Shown: positions 21,618 through 29,248 of the stretch, piece after piece
Numbering within the stretch: the stretch's first letter is position 1
Layout of the letters: each line of letters begins with the position of its first letter
NCBI GenBank assembly: GCA_937907415.1
Contig: CALCHY010000248.1
Span: 1-29,497, forward strand
DNA: 29,497 nt
Direction: 5' to 3'
Origin: an uncultured Trueperaceae bacterium
GTDB lineage: Bacteria; Deinococcota; Deinococci; Deinococcales; Trueperaceae
Made by a program: the position numbers and the translations under genes
The notes under the pieces: model-generated
The model's input: only the letters and a program-made list of their open reading frames with translations
Database searches by the model: none
Told to the model about the DNA's origin: nothing

Positions 21618-22920
21618 CGGGGCTCCTTTCGTTGCTCATGAGTTCGGCTTCCAGGGCGGGGTCGTAGCCGAGTTCGCGGGTAGCGGTCTGTTGACTGATG
21701 AGGCCCTTGTCGAGCGCGGTCACCACGCGGGTGGTGTCCACGTCTGTGCTGCGGACGGGCGGCGCATCAAACGGGATGGTCAGTTGCGAGGCGGGCACTT
21801 GGATGGTTCGGGGGGTGCGCGTCAGGCCGTCAACCTCAATCACCGTCATCGAGTAAAGCCGGTCGGGTCCGAACCTGCGGACGAGTTCCTTCCGGAATAG
21901 TTCCGTCAGCACGCCGACGATCAACTGCTGCAGCGACTCCATGCGCCTGACCATCGGCTCGCTCATGCTCTCGGCAGTCGCCCTATTGCCGGTGTCGCCG
22001 ACAGCCAGGTAGTGCTCGGGGATGCCCGCCACACTCGCGACGGCGCGGACGTAGGCGCGAATGTCTTTCTCGGCGTCGGCACCTTCTGCCTTGGCGGTGA
22101 GGAGTTCCAACTGCTCGCTTTGGCCGGTGGTGCGGTCGCGCCAGAGGGTGGCCATGCTGCCGTCACGCGGCATGTTTTTGAATCGCGCGGCGGCGGCTTG
22201 GAGTTGCTCAGGTGAGTCCGCGAAGGCGTAGTACACGGCGTTAAGGCGGCCCCTGATTTCGTGCAGCCTGAGTCGGAGTTCGAGGAGTCGCGCGTGCGCC
22301 ACGCTCGGGTTGATGGCGGTCGCTAGCGGACTCACGCCAAGCGCCAAGTCGGTGAGGGTGCGCGTCGCGGGCCGGTTGCGCCTCAGCGCGAACGACTCAA
22401 CGCCGATGACGGGCCGCTGCTCGCGCGGCAACCTGACGCCGAGCACGTTGCGGGGATTACCCGCCTCGGTGCGCAACTCGACGGGGTGATTGATGGTGTC
22501 CCACAGGTTCACCCACGCGGGTTGCGTGGGTGGCGCGTCGTCCGCGATGACGGGCAGGAGCACGCCGTCCAGCAGCCAGTCACGCAGCATCTCCTTGGAC
22601 AACTCTTCGACTTGGTTGAGTTCGTACCACTGCTCTAGCGCCGCTTGGGCGGTGGCGTCGTCCAACTGCCCGTACGTCACGCCGTCAGCGAGCGTGAGGC
22701 TCGTGACCGTCTCAACGGCGGCGTTCAGGAGACTCGTCGTGTCGTACGCCGCCCGCGCCCTGGATTGGTCGTCTACGGGCGCGTGGATGGTGTCGAAGTC
22801 CCTGGCGGACTGCCAGGCTTCGAACACGCTCGTGGCTTCGCTGAGGGCGTCACGCCTGACCTGCTCTAGCGCGGCTTGCAACTCGCGTTCACGGCGGCCA
22901 CGATCAAAGAGTCGCAGCAA
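21595..22920 (-). CDS. portal protein
   Basis: A 441-residue protein placed directly after the terminase. It has a C-terminal half typical of SPP1/HK97-like portals (V-A-S-V-A-G-I-P-E-H-Y-L-A-V-G-D, then G-N-R-A-T-A-E-S-M-S-E-P-M, then long helices L-x-x-L-I-V-G-V-L-T-E-L-F-R-K-E). TTG at 22920 is chosen since AAGGGAGG lies upstream with 8-nt spacing; the frame is open back to TTG 22974, which overlaps the terminase end without a ribosome binding site. The portal forms the ring through which DNA is packaged. Confidence 0.85.
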   Translation of the reverse strand: MLRLFDRGRRERELQAALEQVRRDALSEATSVFEAWQSARDFDTIHAPVDDQSRARAAYDTTSLLNAAVETVTSLTLADGVTYGQLDDATAQAALEQWYELNQVEELSKEMLRDWLLDGVLLPVIADDAPPTQPAWVNLWDTINHPVELRTEAGNPRNVLGVRLPREQRPVIGVESFALRRNRPATRTLTDLALGVSPLATAINPSVAHARLLELRLRLHEIRGRLNAVYYAFADSPEQLQAAAARFKNMPRDGSMATLWRDRTTGQSEQLELLTAKAEGADAEKDIRAYVRAVASVAGIPEHYLAVGDTGNRATAESMSEPMVRRMESLQQLIVGVLTELFRKELVRRFGPDRLYSMTVIEVDGLTRTPRTIQVPASQLTIPFDAPPVRSTDVDTTRVVTALDKGLISQQTATRELGYDPALEAELMSNERSPDEDGPDA

Positions 22921-22954
22921 GCGGCTCACCTCCCTTCTGGTTGTTCCGGGGGCC

Positions 22955-24418
22955 TTAGAGGCCGATGGGGTCAATGCGGGTCGGGCCGGACGGTACGAGT
23001 TCGCTCCACAGCCACACGTACGCGTCCATGCGGTTCGGGCTGTTCATGCCTGGTACCCAGGTGGTCAGCTCGTCTTCTAGGGCGGACAATGTGCCGACCA
23101 TGTGAAGTTTGCCGCTCTCGTCTAGAGCCGCTATGGGGTCAGCCCTGGTGGCCTTGCCTCTGCTGGCCCACACGAGCACGACGCGGGGCATGGCCTCGCC
23201 TGGGCGGAGGACTGACCGGATGGTCTGCTCGATCATCTCGCCGCCTTGGTTCTTCTCCGCGATGATGAAGTCAGCCTCTAGGCGGTGGTACGTGTCTAGC
23301 GCAACCCTGGCCCAGGTGGCGGGGCTGCCCTTGGTGGTGTTGTCCTCCAGCGTGAAACCGTGCCCGCGCTCGTCGATGCCGCCAGCGATAATCCCGGCCT
23401 CATCACCACCACTCGTGGCGCTCGGGTCGATAGCGACGGCGATGCGCTTGAGGGGCGGGGCTTGCGTGACGCGGTTCCTATCGAGCCACGCGGCCTTCCA
23501 GAGCGTCACGCTGTCGTCGATGGGGTCGTTCAGGAATTCCGTGCTGAACGCCCTGGACCCGATTCTGACGCGAGTGGCTTCGAGCTTCTCAAGCGTCCAA
23601 TGGCCAGGCCAGAGCGGTTGCCCGTTGGTGAGGGCGCGGTAACGGCGTTGCGTCCACACGCCCGCCTGCTCGTCACTCAGGAGCCGCGCCAACAGGCTGC
23701 GCTCGTGGAGGATGGTGCCGATGATCGTGATGCGTGCACCCTCAGCGCCAGGCAGGTTGAGCAGGCTCTTGGTGAACCAGTCCCAGAGTTTCTCGCGCTG
23801 CTCGGGTGTCCTAACGTTCTCGTCGTTCTCAAGGTCGTCAACGATGATGCGGCTGGGGCGTTGATGCCGGTCCTTGATGCCGCGCAGGCTTTGCCCGGCG
23901 CCCGCGCTGGTGAAGCGGATGCCGCCCAAGGTGATGAAGTCCCGCGTTGACCGCTTGACGCGCTTGATTTCGTAATCCTTGCGTTCGGGCAACGCCAGGT
24001 GCGGGTAGGCGCGGACTAGGTCATCGTTCTCTAGCAGCTCCGCGTACAGGTCACTCGTGCGCTGCTCGGCTTGCGTGGCGGTGTCGCTCACGATCAGCGT
24101 GAACGGCTCACGCCTAGTGGCGGCACTGAAGAGCGGCTCGGCAAGCGCCAGGACCGTCGTCTTGGCGTGACCACGCGGCGCGGCCACCGCCAGGAAGTCA
24201 TGCTCTGCCGCCAACTCTGCAAGCTCCCAGTGGAACTCCGCCGGGTCGCTGCCGAAGTGGTCAGGGAGGTACGTGAGCGCCCAAGGGATGAGGCCGAGGT
24301 GACCGCCGTCTATCGCGTCCCTGACGGCCCTAAGGTCAGTTGACGATGCCGGAGCGCCGGAGGGCGGTTGCGGCCGCGTCAATGGCGCGGTCGGGGGTCG
24401 CTCGCTCACTGTGCTCAT
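22955..24418 (-). CDS. terL: terminase large subunit
   Basis: A two-domain packaging motor. Numbering from an alternative GTG start at 24445 (ATG 24418 is residue 10): Walker A A-P-R-G-H-A-K-T-T at 89-97, Walker B R-I-I-V-D-D-L-E at 199-206, coupling motif I-I-G-T-I-L-H-E around 241-248; then an RNase-H-like nuclease with Asp340 (A-I-D-P-S), Glu397 (A-E-K-N-Q-G-G) and Asp474 (R-M-D-A-Y). The ATPase translocates DNA into the prohead; the nuclease cuts the concatemer. Neither candidate start has a clear ribosome binding site, and the gene overlaps the upstream small-terminase-like gene by 83 nt, so translational coupling is likely. Confidence 0.93.
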   Translation of the reverse strand: MSTVSERPPTAPLTRPQPPSGAPASSTDLRAVRDAIDGGHLGLIPWALTYLPDHFGSDPAEFHWELAELAAEHDFLAVAAPRGHAKTTVLALAEPLFSAATRREPFTLIVSDTATQAEQRTSDLYAELLENDDLVRAYPHLALPERKDYEIKRVKRSTRDFITLGGIRFTSAGAGQSLRGIKDRHQRPSRIIVDDLENDENVRTPEQREKLWDWFTKSLLNLPGAEGARITIIGTILHERSLLARLLSDEQAGVWTQRRYRALTNGQPLWPGHWTLEKLEATRVRIGSRAFSTEFLNDPIDDSVTLWKAAWLDRNRVTQAPPLKRIAVAIDPSATSGGDEAGIIAGGIDERGHGFTLEDNTTKGSPATWARVALDTYHRLEADFIIAEKNQGGEMIEQTIRSVLRPGEAMPRVVLVWASRGKATRADPIAALDESGKLHMVGTLSALEDELTTWVPGMNSPNRMDAYVWLWSELVPSGPTRIDPIGL

Positions 24419-24764
24419 GCCGGTTGATTTCTGTGGGTTGACCACGGAGAAGTTGCAGCTTGTCGGTGGCTATGGCCGCGATGGTGATGGCGGCTTGGCC
24501 GGGGCTGTCATTGATGACGATTCCGTCTAGCGCGCGGCCGATGTAGGCGCGGGCAACTTCTTCCCAGAGGTCGCCTAGCGCGGCCTTTTTTTGGTCGCGG
24601 AGTTCCGCTGTGCCGGGGTGCGGGTCGTCGCGCCAGCCTCTGAGGGTGCTTTGGCTGATGCCGGTTTCTCTCGCGGTGCGGGCGAGGTTGCCGCCGTTGC
24701 TTTGGAGGACGGCCAGGGCGGTGGCGCGGTCGTCGTCGGTGTAGCGGCGTCGTTTGCGGGCCAC
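24336..24764 (-). CDS. small terminase subunit-like HTH protein (adjacent to terL)
   Basis: A 142-residue protein. GTG 24764 is chosen because AGGAGG lies 6 nt upstream; the open frame continues 35 codons further, through the tRNA-like sequence, which is not coding. An N-terminal HTH is evident (Q-S-N-G-G-N-L-A-R-T-A-R-E-T-G-I-S-Q-S-T-L-R-G-W, about 21-44), followed by a helical region. Small terminases bind pac or cos DNA through such HTHs and the gene directly precedes terL. A second protein with a small-terminase look lies at 26237-26701, so one of the two may have another role. Confidence 0.7.
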   Translation of the reverse strand: MARKRRRYTDDDRATALAVLQSNGGNLARTARETGISQSTLRGWRDDPHPGTAELRDQKKAALGDLWEEVARAYIGRALDGIVINDSPGQAAITIAAIATDKLQLLRGQPTEINRHEHSERATPDRAIDAAATALRRSGIVN

Positions 24765-24789
24765 GCGCGGCCTCCTGTCTGGGTTGTTT

Positions 24790-24864
24790 TGGGTGCGGGC
24801 GCCGGAGTTGCACCGGCCCGTCCCGGGTGATGAGCCTGGGCGCACCGCTCGGTGCGGACCCGCA
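24790..24864 (-). tRNA. tRNA-Met-like (CAT anticodon), degenerate
   Basis: A cloverleaf can be drawn: acceptor TGCGGGT/GCCCGCA (7 pairs, one G-T), D-arm GCAC-6 nt-GTGC, anticodon arm CCAGG-CTCATCA-CCCGG with one A-C mismatch and anticodon CAT at 24832-24830, 5-nt variable loop, T-arm GCCGG-TGCAACT-CCGGC (5 pairs, 7-nt loop), then C and an encoded CCA (24792-24790). Odd points: C at position 37, D-loop only 6 nt without the usual G-G/A pattern, and G at position 55. It lies between the terminator and the small-terminase gene. It may be a working phage tRNA with drift or a decaying remnant. Confidence 0.5.
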
Positions 24865-24870
24865 AGCAAA

Positions 24871-24899
24871 GGGAAACCCCGCCAGGGGGGTGGCGGGGT
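24871..24899 (-). terminator. Rho-independent terminator before the packaging genes
   Basis: On the minus strand ACCCCGCCA, a six-C loop and TGGCGGGGT (stem 24876-24884/24891-24899) are followed by TTCCCTTT. A 9-bp stem with a U-rich tail. It ends transcripts from the nuclease/HTH block before the tRNA-like element and the terminase genes. Confidence 0.7.
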
Positions 24900-24903
24900 C
24901 TTG

Positions 24904-24934
24904 AGTCAGAACGACTGACTAGCACCTTAGCACC
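24904..24934. repeat. inverted repeat and short direct repeat next to the terminator
   Basis: AGTCAG-AACGA-CTGACT (24904-24920) is a perfect 6-bp inverted repeat. It is followed by TAGCACC at 24920-24926 and again at 24928-24934. The spacing and symmetry would suit an operator or part of an antitermination site, but there is no sequence proof. Confidence 0.4.
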
Positions 24935-24948
24935 GTGCGTTTTCACGG

Positions 24949-25560
24949 TCAAGCGGCTGGTTCTTCGTTGCCTGCGAGTTGCAGGGCGGCGCGTATGGCG
25001 TCGAGGTTGATGTCGCTGTCCGTGATGAGGGCGTCCTCGACGTGCGGTGGGATGCGGTGCAGGTCGGCGACTCGCGCGATGGCTTCGAGGGCTGCGGCGG
25101 TGAGGTGCGTGATGGTGCCGTCGTGCCTGTTGCGGGTGAGGTAGGCGTCGCCGTTCTCGTCGCGTTCGACGGTGAACGGTTTGCGGCAGGTGGCATGCTC
25201 CAAGGCGAGTTCGTACTCGGCGATGGCGGCGGCGGGCATGCGCGACAGGGCGCGGTCGGCGTCGGGGCGCGCGAGGAGAATGCGCCAGGCGGTGCGGCCG
25301 GGCCAATCGTCGCTCCAGAGGTTGGCGCGGATGAGCGGCGTGCGCGTGATGACCTCGACTGTCGGCGTGAGGGCCTCGCCGTCAAGGGTGGGGCCGGGCA
25401 TGCGGCTGGCGCTGCTGTAGGACGCGCTGCGGGGCGCTCCCGTGGGGCTGATCGCCCGAGTCTCAAGCGCAGCCGGCCACACGTTGCCTCGAAGGTGCCA
25501 CCACAGGACGTTCGCGACGGCCCTGGTTAGTTGCTGGTCGGGTGGTGGTTCGTCTGGCAC
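24949..25560 (-). CDS. hypothetical protein, pre-packaging block
   Basis: A 203-residue protein. GTG 25560 follows GAGGAGGCGCA, a strong ribosome binding site. It has a polar N-terminus, an Arg/Leu/Trp-rich middle (D-W-P-G-R-T-A-W-R-I-L-L-A-R-P) and a helical C-terminal part (A-I-A-E-Y-E-L-A-L-E-H; D-I-N-L-D-A-I-R-A-A-L). No motif I recognise. It ends just before the repeat and terminator at 24876-24934 and is probably the last gene of the nuclease block. Confidence 0.6.
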   Translation of the reverse strand: MPDEPPPDQQLTRAVANVLWWHLRGNVWPAALETRAISPTGAPRSASYSSASRMPGPTLDGEALTPTVEVITRTPLIRANLWSDDWPGRTAWRILLARPDADRALSRMPAAAIAEYELALEHATCRKPFTVERDENGDAYLTRNRHDGTITHLTAAALEAIARVADLHRIPPHVEDALITDSDINLDAIRAALQLAGNEEPAA

Positions 25561-25569
25561 TGCGCCTCC

Positions 25570-25869
25570 TCAGGCTTGGTTCAGGATGCGTTGCTTTTCG
25601 CGTGCGTAGACCTCGAGCGTGAGGCCTGGCGTCTCGGCGAGGGCGTGCAAGGCGTCAGTGACCCTCGTGTGGCGAGCAGGCCAGTAGATGACCGCCGACC
25701 CAGTGGCGCTGGTTGTCAGCGCGGGTCTCCTGGGCTCGTGCAGCCCGAGGCGCGCGGCGCGGTTGTAGAGGCTGGAGCTTGCCCGGTCGAGCAGGTTGTT
25801 GAGTGCGCGGACGTTCGGCCAATGCGCGCGGATTACGGCGTCCTCGGTCTCCGTGAAGGCGCGCTTCAT
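25570..25869 (-). CDS. Myb/SANT-like small DNA-binding protein (putative)
   Basis: A 99-residue protein. Its N-terminal 40 residues, F-T-E-T-E-D-A-V-I-R-A-H-W and R-A-S-S-S-L-Y-N-R-A-A-R-L-G-L, match the pattern of bacterial/phage Myb/SANT-type HTH domains (W/F-T-x-x-E-D-x-x-I...R-x-x-x-x-I-x-x-R-A-x-x-L-G-L), which bind DNA. ATG 25869 overlaps the nuclease stop (ATGA). A transcription or packaging-related regulator is possible. Confidence 0.55.
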   Translation of the reverse strand: MKRAFTETEDAVIRAHWPNVRALNNLLDRASSSLYNRAARLGLHEPRRPALTTSATGSAVIYWPARHTRVTDALHALAETPGLTLEVYAREKQRILNQA

Positions 25870-26240
25870 GGGGTTGCGGCTCCCGATTGTCTTCCATGGG
25901 GTGTGCGTTTGAGGGTCTGCTCGATGAGGTGCCAGCCGTCTGGGGTCCAGTGGTGCCAGTTGGCTCCCGCGTGCGTGAGGGCGTCGCGCCAGGCCACCTG
26001 GTCGGGGGCGAGCTTGTTGCCGTTGACCTTGAGCTCGACGAACAACACGCGCTCCCGAACCAACACGAGGTCCGGGAAGCCCTTACCGTCACCCGCCACC
26101 GCGGTTTGCCAGTTGCCGCGCCTGTCGAGGCCAGAGCGGAAGTGCGCCGTCCTCCAACCGCACAACTTCGCGAGCTGCAAGACTTGGCGTTGGAACTGCG
26201 CCTCGCTGACCTTCAGCGCCATCGGGCTTGCTGACGTCAC
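25866..26240 (-). CDS. VRR-NUC domain nuclease
   Basis: A 124-residue protein, a stand-alone VRR-NUC (PD-(D/E)XK) domain. The catalytic set is visible: G-F-P-D at 54-57 with Asp57, V-E-L-K at 68-71 with Glu69 and Lys71, and Gln81 in A-P-D-Q. Phage VRR-NUC proteins are thought to process DNA ends or branched DNA in replication or packaging. GTG 26240 overlaps the upstream stop; an ATG six codons later (26222) is a shorter option. Neighbours are the small-terminase-like and SANT-like genes. Confidence 0.85.
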   Translation of the reverse strand: MTSASPMALKVSEAQFQRQVLQLAKLCGWRTAHFRSGLDRRGNWQTAVAGDGKGFPDLVLVRERVLFVELKVNGNKLAPDQVAWRDALTHAGANWHHWTPDGWHLIEQTLKRTPHGRQSGAATP

Positions 26241-26701
26241 GATGGCTGCACCTCCACCGTGGTCTCCTCCAGCTCCGCATCGCGGCCGTTGCCTGGCAGG
26301 TAGATCTGCACCAGTCCCTGCGCGAGTGGCGCGCCGCCGGGACCGGAGAGCTCCGTGCTCGAGCGCTCCCGGTACTTCTCGGGGTTCGCGCCCTTCATCA
26401 GGAAGATCAGCAGCGTGTCACTGAACCGGCGGACGTACCCAACCTCATCGCCCTGGTAGAACACCGGCTCGTGCCAACCCTCAACGGCGCGGCGCCTCGC
26501 CTCCGCTTCGAGGTGGTCCGCAGCTTCGGCCATGGCGGAGTCCCAAGCGGCCGCGAACTCGGGTTGTTCGTCGCGGAGGCGGTAGAGCTTGCGGCGGTCG
26601 AGGTTGAGTTCTTGGGCGGAGATTGTGACGTTGCCGTTGGTGGCGAGGAGGTCGAGGAACTCGCCGAGCTTTTTAGGTGTGGCTTTCGAGCGTCTGGCCA
26701 T
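26237..26701 (-). CDS. terminase small subunit-like protein (HTH, second copy)
   Basis: A 154-residue protein, ATG 26701 after AAGGAGG. The N-terminal HTH (F-L-D-L-L-A-T-N-G-N-V-T-I-S-A-Q-E-L... R-R-K-L-Y-R-L-R) is followed by A-A-D-H-L-E-A-E-A-R-R-R-A-V-E-G and then the pattern V-R-R-F-S-D-T-L-L-I-F-L-M-K-G-A-N-P-E-K-Y-R-E-R, which is typical of phage small terminases. It is separated from terL by four genes and a terminator. It may be the true small terminase, with 24336-24764 as an accessory, or the other way round. Confidence 0.7.
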   Translation of the reverse strand: MARRSKATPKKLGEFLDLLATNGNVTISAQELNLDRRKLYRLRDEQPEFAAAWDSAMAEAADHLEAEARRRAVEGWHEPVFYQGDEVGYVRRFSDTLLIFLMKGANPEKYRERSSTELSGPGGAPLAQGLVQIYLPGNGRDAELEETTVEVQPS

Positions 26702-26722
26702 GGTCGGCCTCCTTCCTGGGCG

Positions 26723-26902
26723 TCATTCGTTGCTCCTGTTCGCGGCGTCCCACACGCGTTGCTCCATCTCGGCTTGGCGTCGGCTGGTGGGGTCGAGGTG
26801 TCGATCGCCGTCCCTCGCGGCGACCAGCAGCGCCATGAGGGACACGCCGACGTTCGCGCCGATGACGAGGCCAATCAGGAGACCCCACGCGAAGGGCGTC
26901 AT
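26723..26902 (-). CDS. 59-residue single-span membrane protein
   Basis: An ATG at 26902 overlaps the stop of the helicase gene (ATGA) and opens a 59-codon frame. The product has one hydrophobic N-terminal helix (about 4-29; F-A-W-G-L-L-I-G-L-V-I-G-A-N-V-G-V) and a charged C-terminal half. Short Gly-rich proteins of this form (DUF3789-like) are common in phage early or middle regions. Much longer frames upstream lie inside the helicase gene and are not used. Function unknown. Confidence 0.6.
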   Translation of the reverse strand: MTPFAWGLLIGLVIGANVGVSLMALLVAARDGDRHLDPTSRRQAEMEQRVWDAANRSNE

Positions 26903-28182
26903 GCGTACCGCCGTTCGCTTGCGTAATCTTCGAACGTCGCGTACGCGCCAATCCACGTCAACGGCACCGTGCCAGTCGGGCCGCTCTTGTTCTTCAACAC
27001 GTGCACGACGGCCTTCGCGGGCGCGCCGCTGCCTAAGCTCGTGTCGCGCTGCAGGCCCCAAACCTGATCGGCGTCCTGCTCGATCTGCCCTGACGCCTTG
27101 AGGTGATTCAGGCTCGGGGCTTCGTTAGGGGTCGCTTCGCGGTTGAGTTGCGCGAGCGCGACCACGGCGACGTTCATCTCCAACGCCAGCGCCTTGAGGG
27201 CCTTGCTGACGCGCGTGACGCTTTCGTACTCGCGTTCGTCCTTCACGCCGGTGTCGACGAGCTGCAGGTAGTCGATGACGACGAGGTCGGCGCGGCTGGC
27301 GCGAGCCAGGCTCGTGAGTTGCGGGAGGGTGAGCGGGTCGTCGATGAGCACGACGCGGTCACGCCAGACCTTGCTTTTGATGTGCTCGACGGCGGCGACG
27401 CGGCGGTCGAGTTCCCATTCTTCGATGCGCAGGTTCCCGCTGCGTTTCTCGGCGGCGATTTCGAGTTGGTAGATCTGCGGGAGGCTCTGGTCGCCGCTGT
27501 ACCAAAAGACTCGTTGGCCGCGTGCTGCGGCGTGCCGGATGATGCCGCGCGCCAGTGCGCTCTTCCCGACGCTGGGGCGGGCAGCGATGATGTTCAGGCC
27601 GGGACGCGTGAAGCCGCCGCGGGTGACGGCGTCCACTTCGCGGTACCCGGTTGGTTGTCGGCTTGCGCCGCCGATGAGTTCGGCGACGTCGCGCGCGTCG
27701 ATGCTTGGTGGGTCCATGGCGTCGAGGGCGTCGAGGAGGCTGTCGAGGATGACGCGCGCCTCGTGCTCGTCCATCCCCGCGAGGGTGGAGGCTTGGTACT
27801 CGCGGGTGGCTCGGCCTTTCTCGCGCTCCACGTAGGTTTTCCGGACGCGCTTGGCGTACTGCGCGAGGTAGGCGCTGCAGAACGTCATGCTGTCGAGGAT
27901 CGCGCCTTCCGTGAGGAGCCCGGCGACGGCTAGTGGCGCTTCGCGCCAACCGTTGTCGCGGGCGTGCATCGCGATGAGGTGCGCGTCAGCGCAGCCCGTC
28001 GCGCGGTGGACGGCGCGAGCGGCGGCGTAAATCTTGCGGTGCGCTTCGCTGTAGAACGCTTCGTCGGGGAGCAGCGCCTCGTGTTGCTCGAAGCCGCTCG
28101 GGTCGAGGATTAGGCTCGTGAGGAACATGCGTTCGGCGTCGAGGTCGCTGCGTTCGAGGAGCTTGTTGGTTAGTTCGTCCAT
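26899..28182 (-). CDS. dnaB: DnaB-like replicative helicase
   Basis: A 427-residue protein with a DnaB N-terminal domain (1-110; E-A-F-Y-S-E-A-H-R-K-I-Y-A-A) and a RecA-type motor: Walker A A-R-P-S-V-G-K-S-A at 201-209, Walker B A-D-L-V-V-I-D-Y-L-Q-L-V-D at 298-310 and the S-L-N-H-L-K-A-S-G-Q-I-E-Q-D-A-D motif at about 357-372. These are hallmarks of the hexameric 5'-3' replicative helicase. ATG 28182 is 12 nt inside the end of the upstream replication gene. The phage thus encodes its own helicase and probably a loader/organiser (next gene upstream), but no polymerase is seen in the window. Confidence 0.92.
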   Translation of the reverse strand: MDELTNKLLERSDLDAERMFLTSLILDPSGFEQHEALLPDEAFYSEAHRKIYAAARAVHRATGCADAHLIAMHARDNGWREAPLAVAGLLTEGAILDSMTFCSAYLAQYAKRVRKTYVEREKGRATREYQASTLAGMDEHEARVILDSLLDALDAMDPPSIDARDVAELIGGASRQPTGYREVDAVTRGGFTRPGLNIIAARPSVGKSALARGIIRHAAARGQRVFWYSGDQSLPQIYQLEIAAEKRSGNLRIEEWELDRRVAAVEHIKSKVWRDRVVLIDDPLTLPQLTSLARASRADLVVIDYLQLVDTGVKDEREYESVTRVSKALKALALEMNVAVVALAQLNREATPNEAPSLNHLKASGQIEQDADQVWGLQRDTSLGSGAPAKAVVHVLKNKSGPTGTVPLTWIGAYATFEDYASERRYA

Positions 28183-29246
28183 GGCTCGAACTCCTCCGTT
28201 GGTCGGTAGTCGCGTCCGTTGATGGTGATGGTGCCGTCGTTGAAGCGCCCGAGGACTTCTCCGATCTCGCCGGTGGGTTTGTGTTTGACGCGGTCGCCTT
28301 CGTGAATGCCGCGTCTGGCGGTGGTTTCGTGGAGGTCGGCGGCTTCTTCGGCTTTGGTTTCGACGTGCCGGAGGTAGTTCTGGATTCCGTAGGCTGCGCC
28401 TTGGCGAGTGGGTTTAGTGGCTTTGCCGCCGAGCCAGTGAGGGTCGGCGCGGACGGCGGCGATGCCGGCCGTGAAGATTTCGAGGGCGCGCGCGGCGTGC
28501 CGTCGATGCAGTGCGGTCGCTAACCGCGTGAGGTTGGGGTCTTTGAGGGCCGCGGGGGTGTCTCGCACGCGGCGGAGATCACCGCATTGGTCGTTCCAGG
28601 TGCTGATGAGGGTTTCCAGGAAGGTGGGTGGGTTGTCCGCGCGAGCGGACATGTCTTTATCTTCTACTTCACCTTCTACTTCTACTTCTACTTCATGCCG
28701 GATTGCACTGGGATTGCTCTGTCTTTGGCCGCCATTGTCCGGAGCAGGTCTAGACAATGGCAACACGGGGGCGCTATCCGCCTGAGCTGCGGCGCTCGGT
28801 GCCGCCTCCGGGTGGACGTTGGCGGCCACGTACTCGCCGCTCCACACGCGCGGGTCAGCGTCTGCTCTCTTCGTCCCGCGCGGTGGTTTCTCCGGCGGAA
28901 GGACTCCACGAGCGTCAGGGATCTCCCCTTGCGCTTCGCGCGAGAGGTCGATGTCGTTGTGCTCGTGGAAGTTGGTGATCTCCGCGTAGTGGTCTTCGCC
29001 GACGTCGTACAGGTGGATGAGGCCGACGTTGTGCATGTCGGCTAGGGCAGCGCTGACTACGTCCGGGCTGATGCTGAGGCGCGTTAGGACGCGTCCGGAC
29101 AGGGTGACTGGGTCGACGTCGACGCGTCCGTAGGCGTCCGCGCTGGGGATGAGCAGCACGTAGATCATGCGGTGCGTGTCGTTCGCGAGTCGGGCGAACT
29201 TGCGGCTGCCGCCGAGGGTGGCGCTGATGAAGCGACCGCGGGCCAT
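28170..29246 (-). CDS. winged-helix replication organiser-like protein
   Basis: A 358-residue protein directly upstream of the helicase. The N-terminal 95 residues (F-A-R-L-A-N-D-T-H-R-M-I-Y-V-L-L-I-P-S-A-D-A-Y-G-R-V; A-L-A-D-M-H-N-V-G-L-I-H-L-Y) are typical of the N-terminal winged-helix domain of phage replisome organisers that bind the origin and recruit the helicase. A V-E-V-E-V-E-G-E-V-E linker follows (about residues 184-195), then a helical domain and a C-terminal SH3-like G-D-R-V-K-H-K-P-T-G-E-I-G-E-V-L-G-R-F stretch. ATG 29246 follows GAGGAG. The exact partner is inferred. Confidence 0.75.
   Translation of the reverse strand: MARGRFISATLGGSRKFARLANDTHRMIYVLLIPSADAYGRVDVDPVTLSGRVLTRLSISPDVVSAALADMHNVGLIHLYDVGEDHYAEITNFHEHNDIDLSREAQGEIPDARGVLPPEKPPRGTKRADADPRVWSGEYVAANVHPEAAPSAAAQADSAPVLPLSRPAPDNGGQRQSNPSAIRHEVEVEVEGEVEDKDMSARADNPPTFLETLISTWNDQCGDLRRVRDTPAALKDPNLTRLATALHRRHAARALEIFTAGIAAVRADPHWLGGKATKPTRQGAAYGIQNYLRHVETKAEEAADLHETTARRGIHEGDRVKHKPTGEIGEVLGRFNDGTITINGRDYRPTEEFEPWTN
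28661..28694 (-). repeat. GAAGTA-type hexanucleotide repeat in the replication gene
   Basis: On the minus strand GAAGTA units repeat in frame, with one interrupting unit, encoding alternating Val-Glu. Such repeats form a flexible acidic linker between the winged helix and the C-terminal domain. Slippage would change the number of Val-Glu pairs without frameshifting. Confidence 0.7.
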
Positions 29247-29248
29247 CG

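Noticed and set aside
22920..22974. Longer portal start at TTG 22974
   Set aside because: It overlaps the terL end without a ribosome binding site; AAGGGAGG before TTG 22920 is better.
24336..24869. 177-codon version of the small-terminase-like gene
   Set aside because: The first 35 codons run through the tRNA-like sequence; AGGAGG followed by GTG at 24764 marks the real start.
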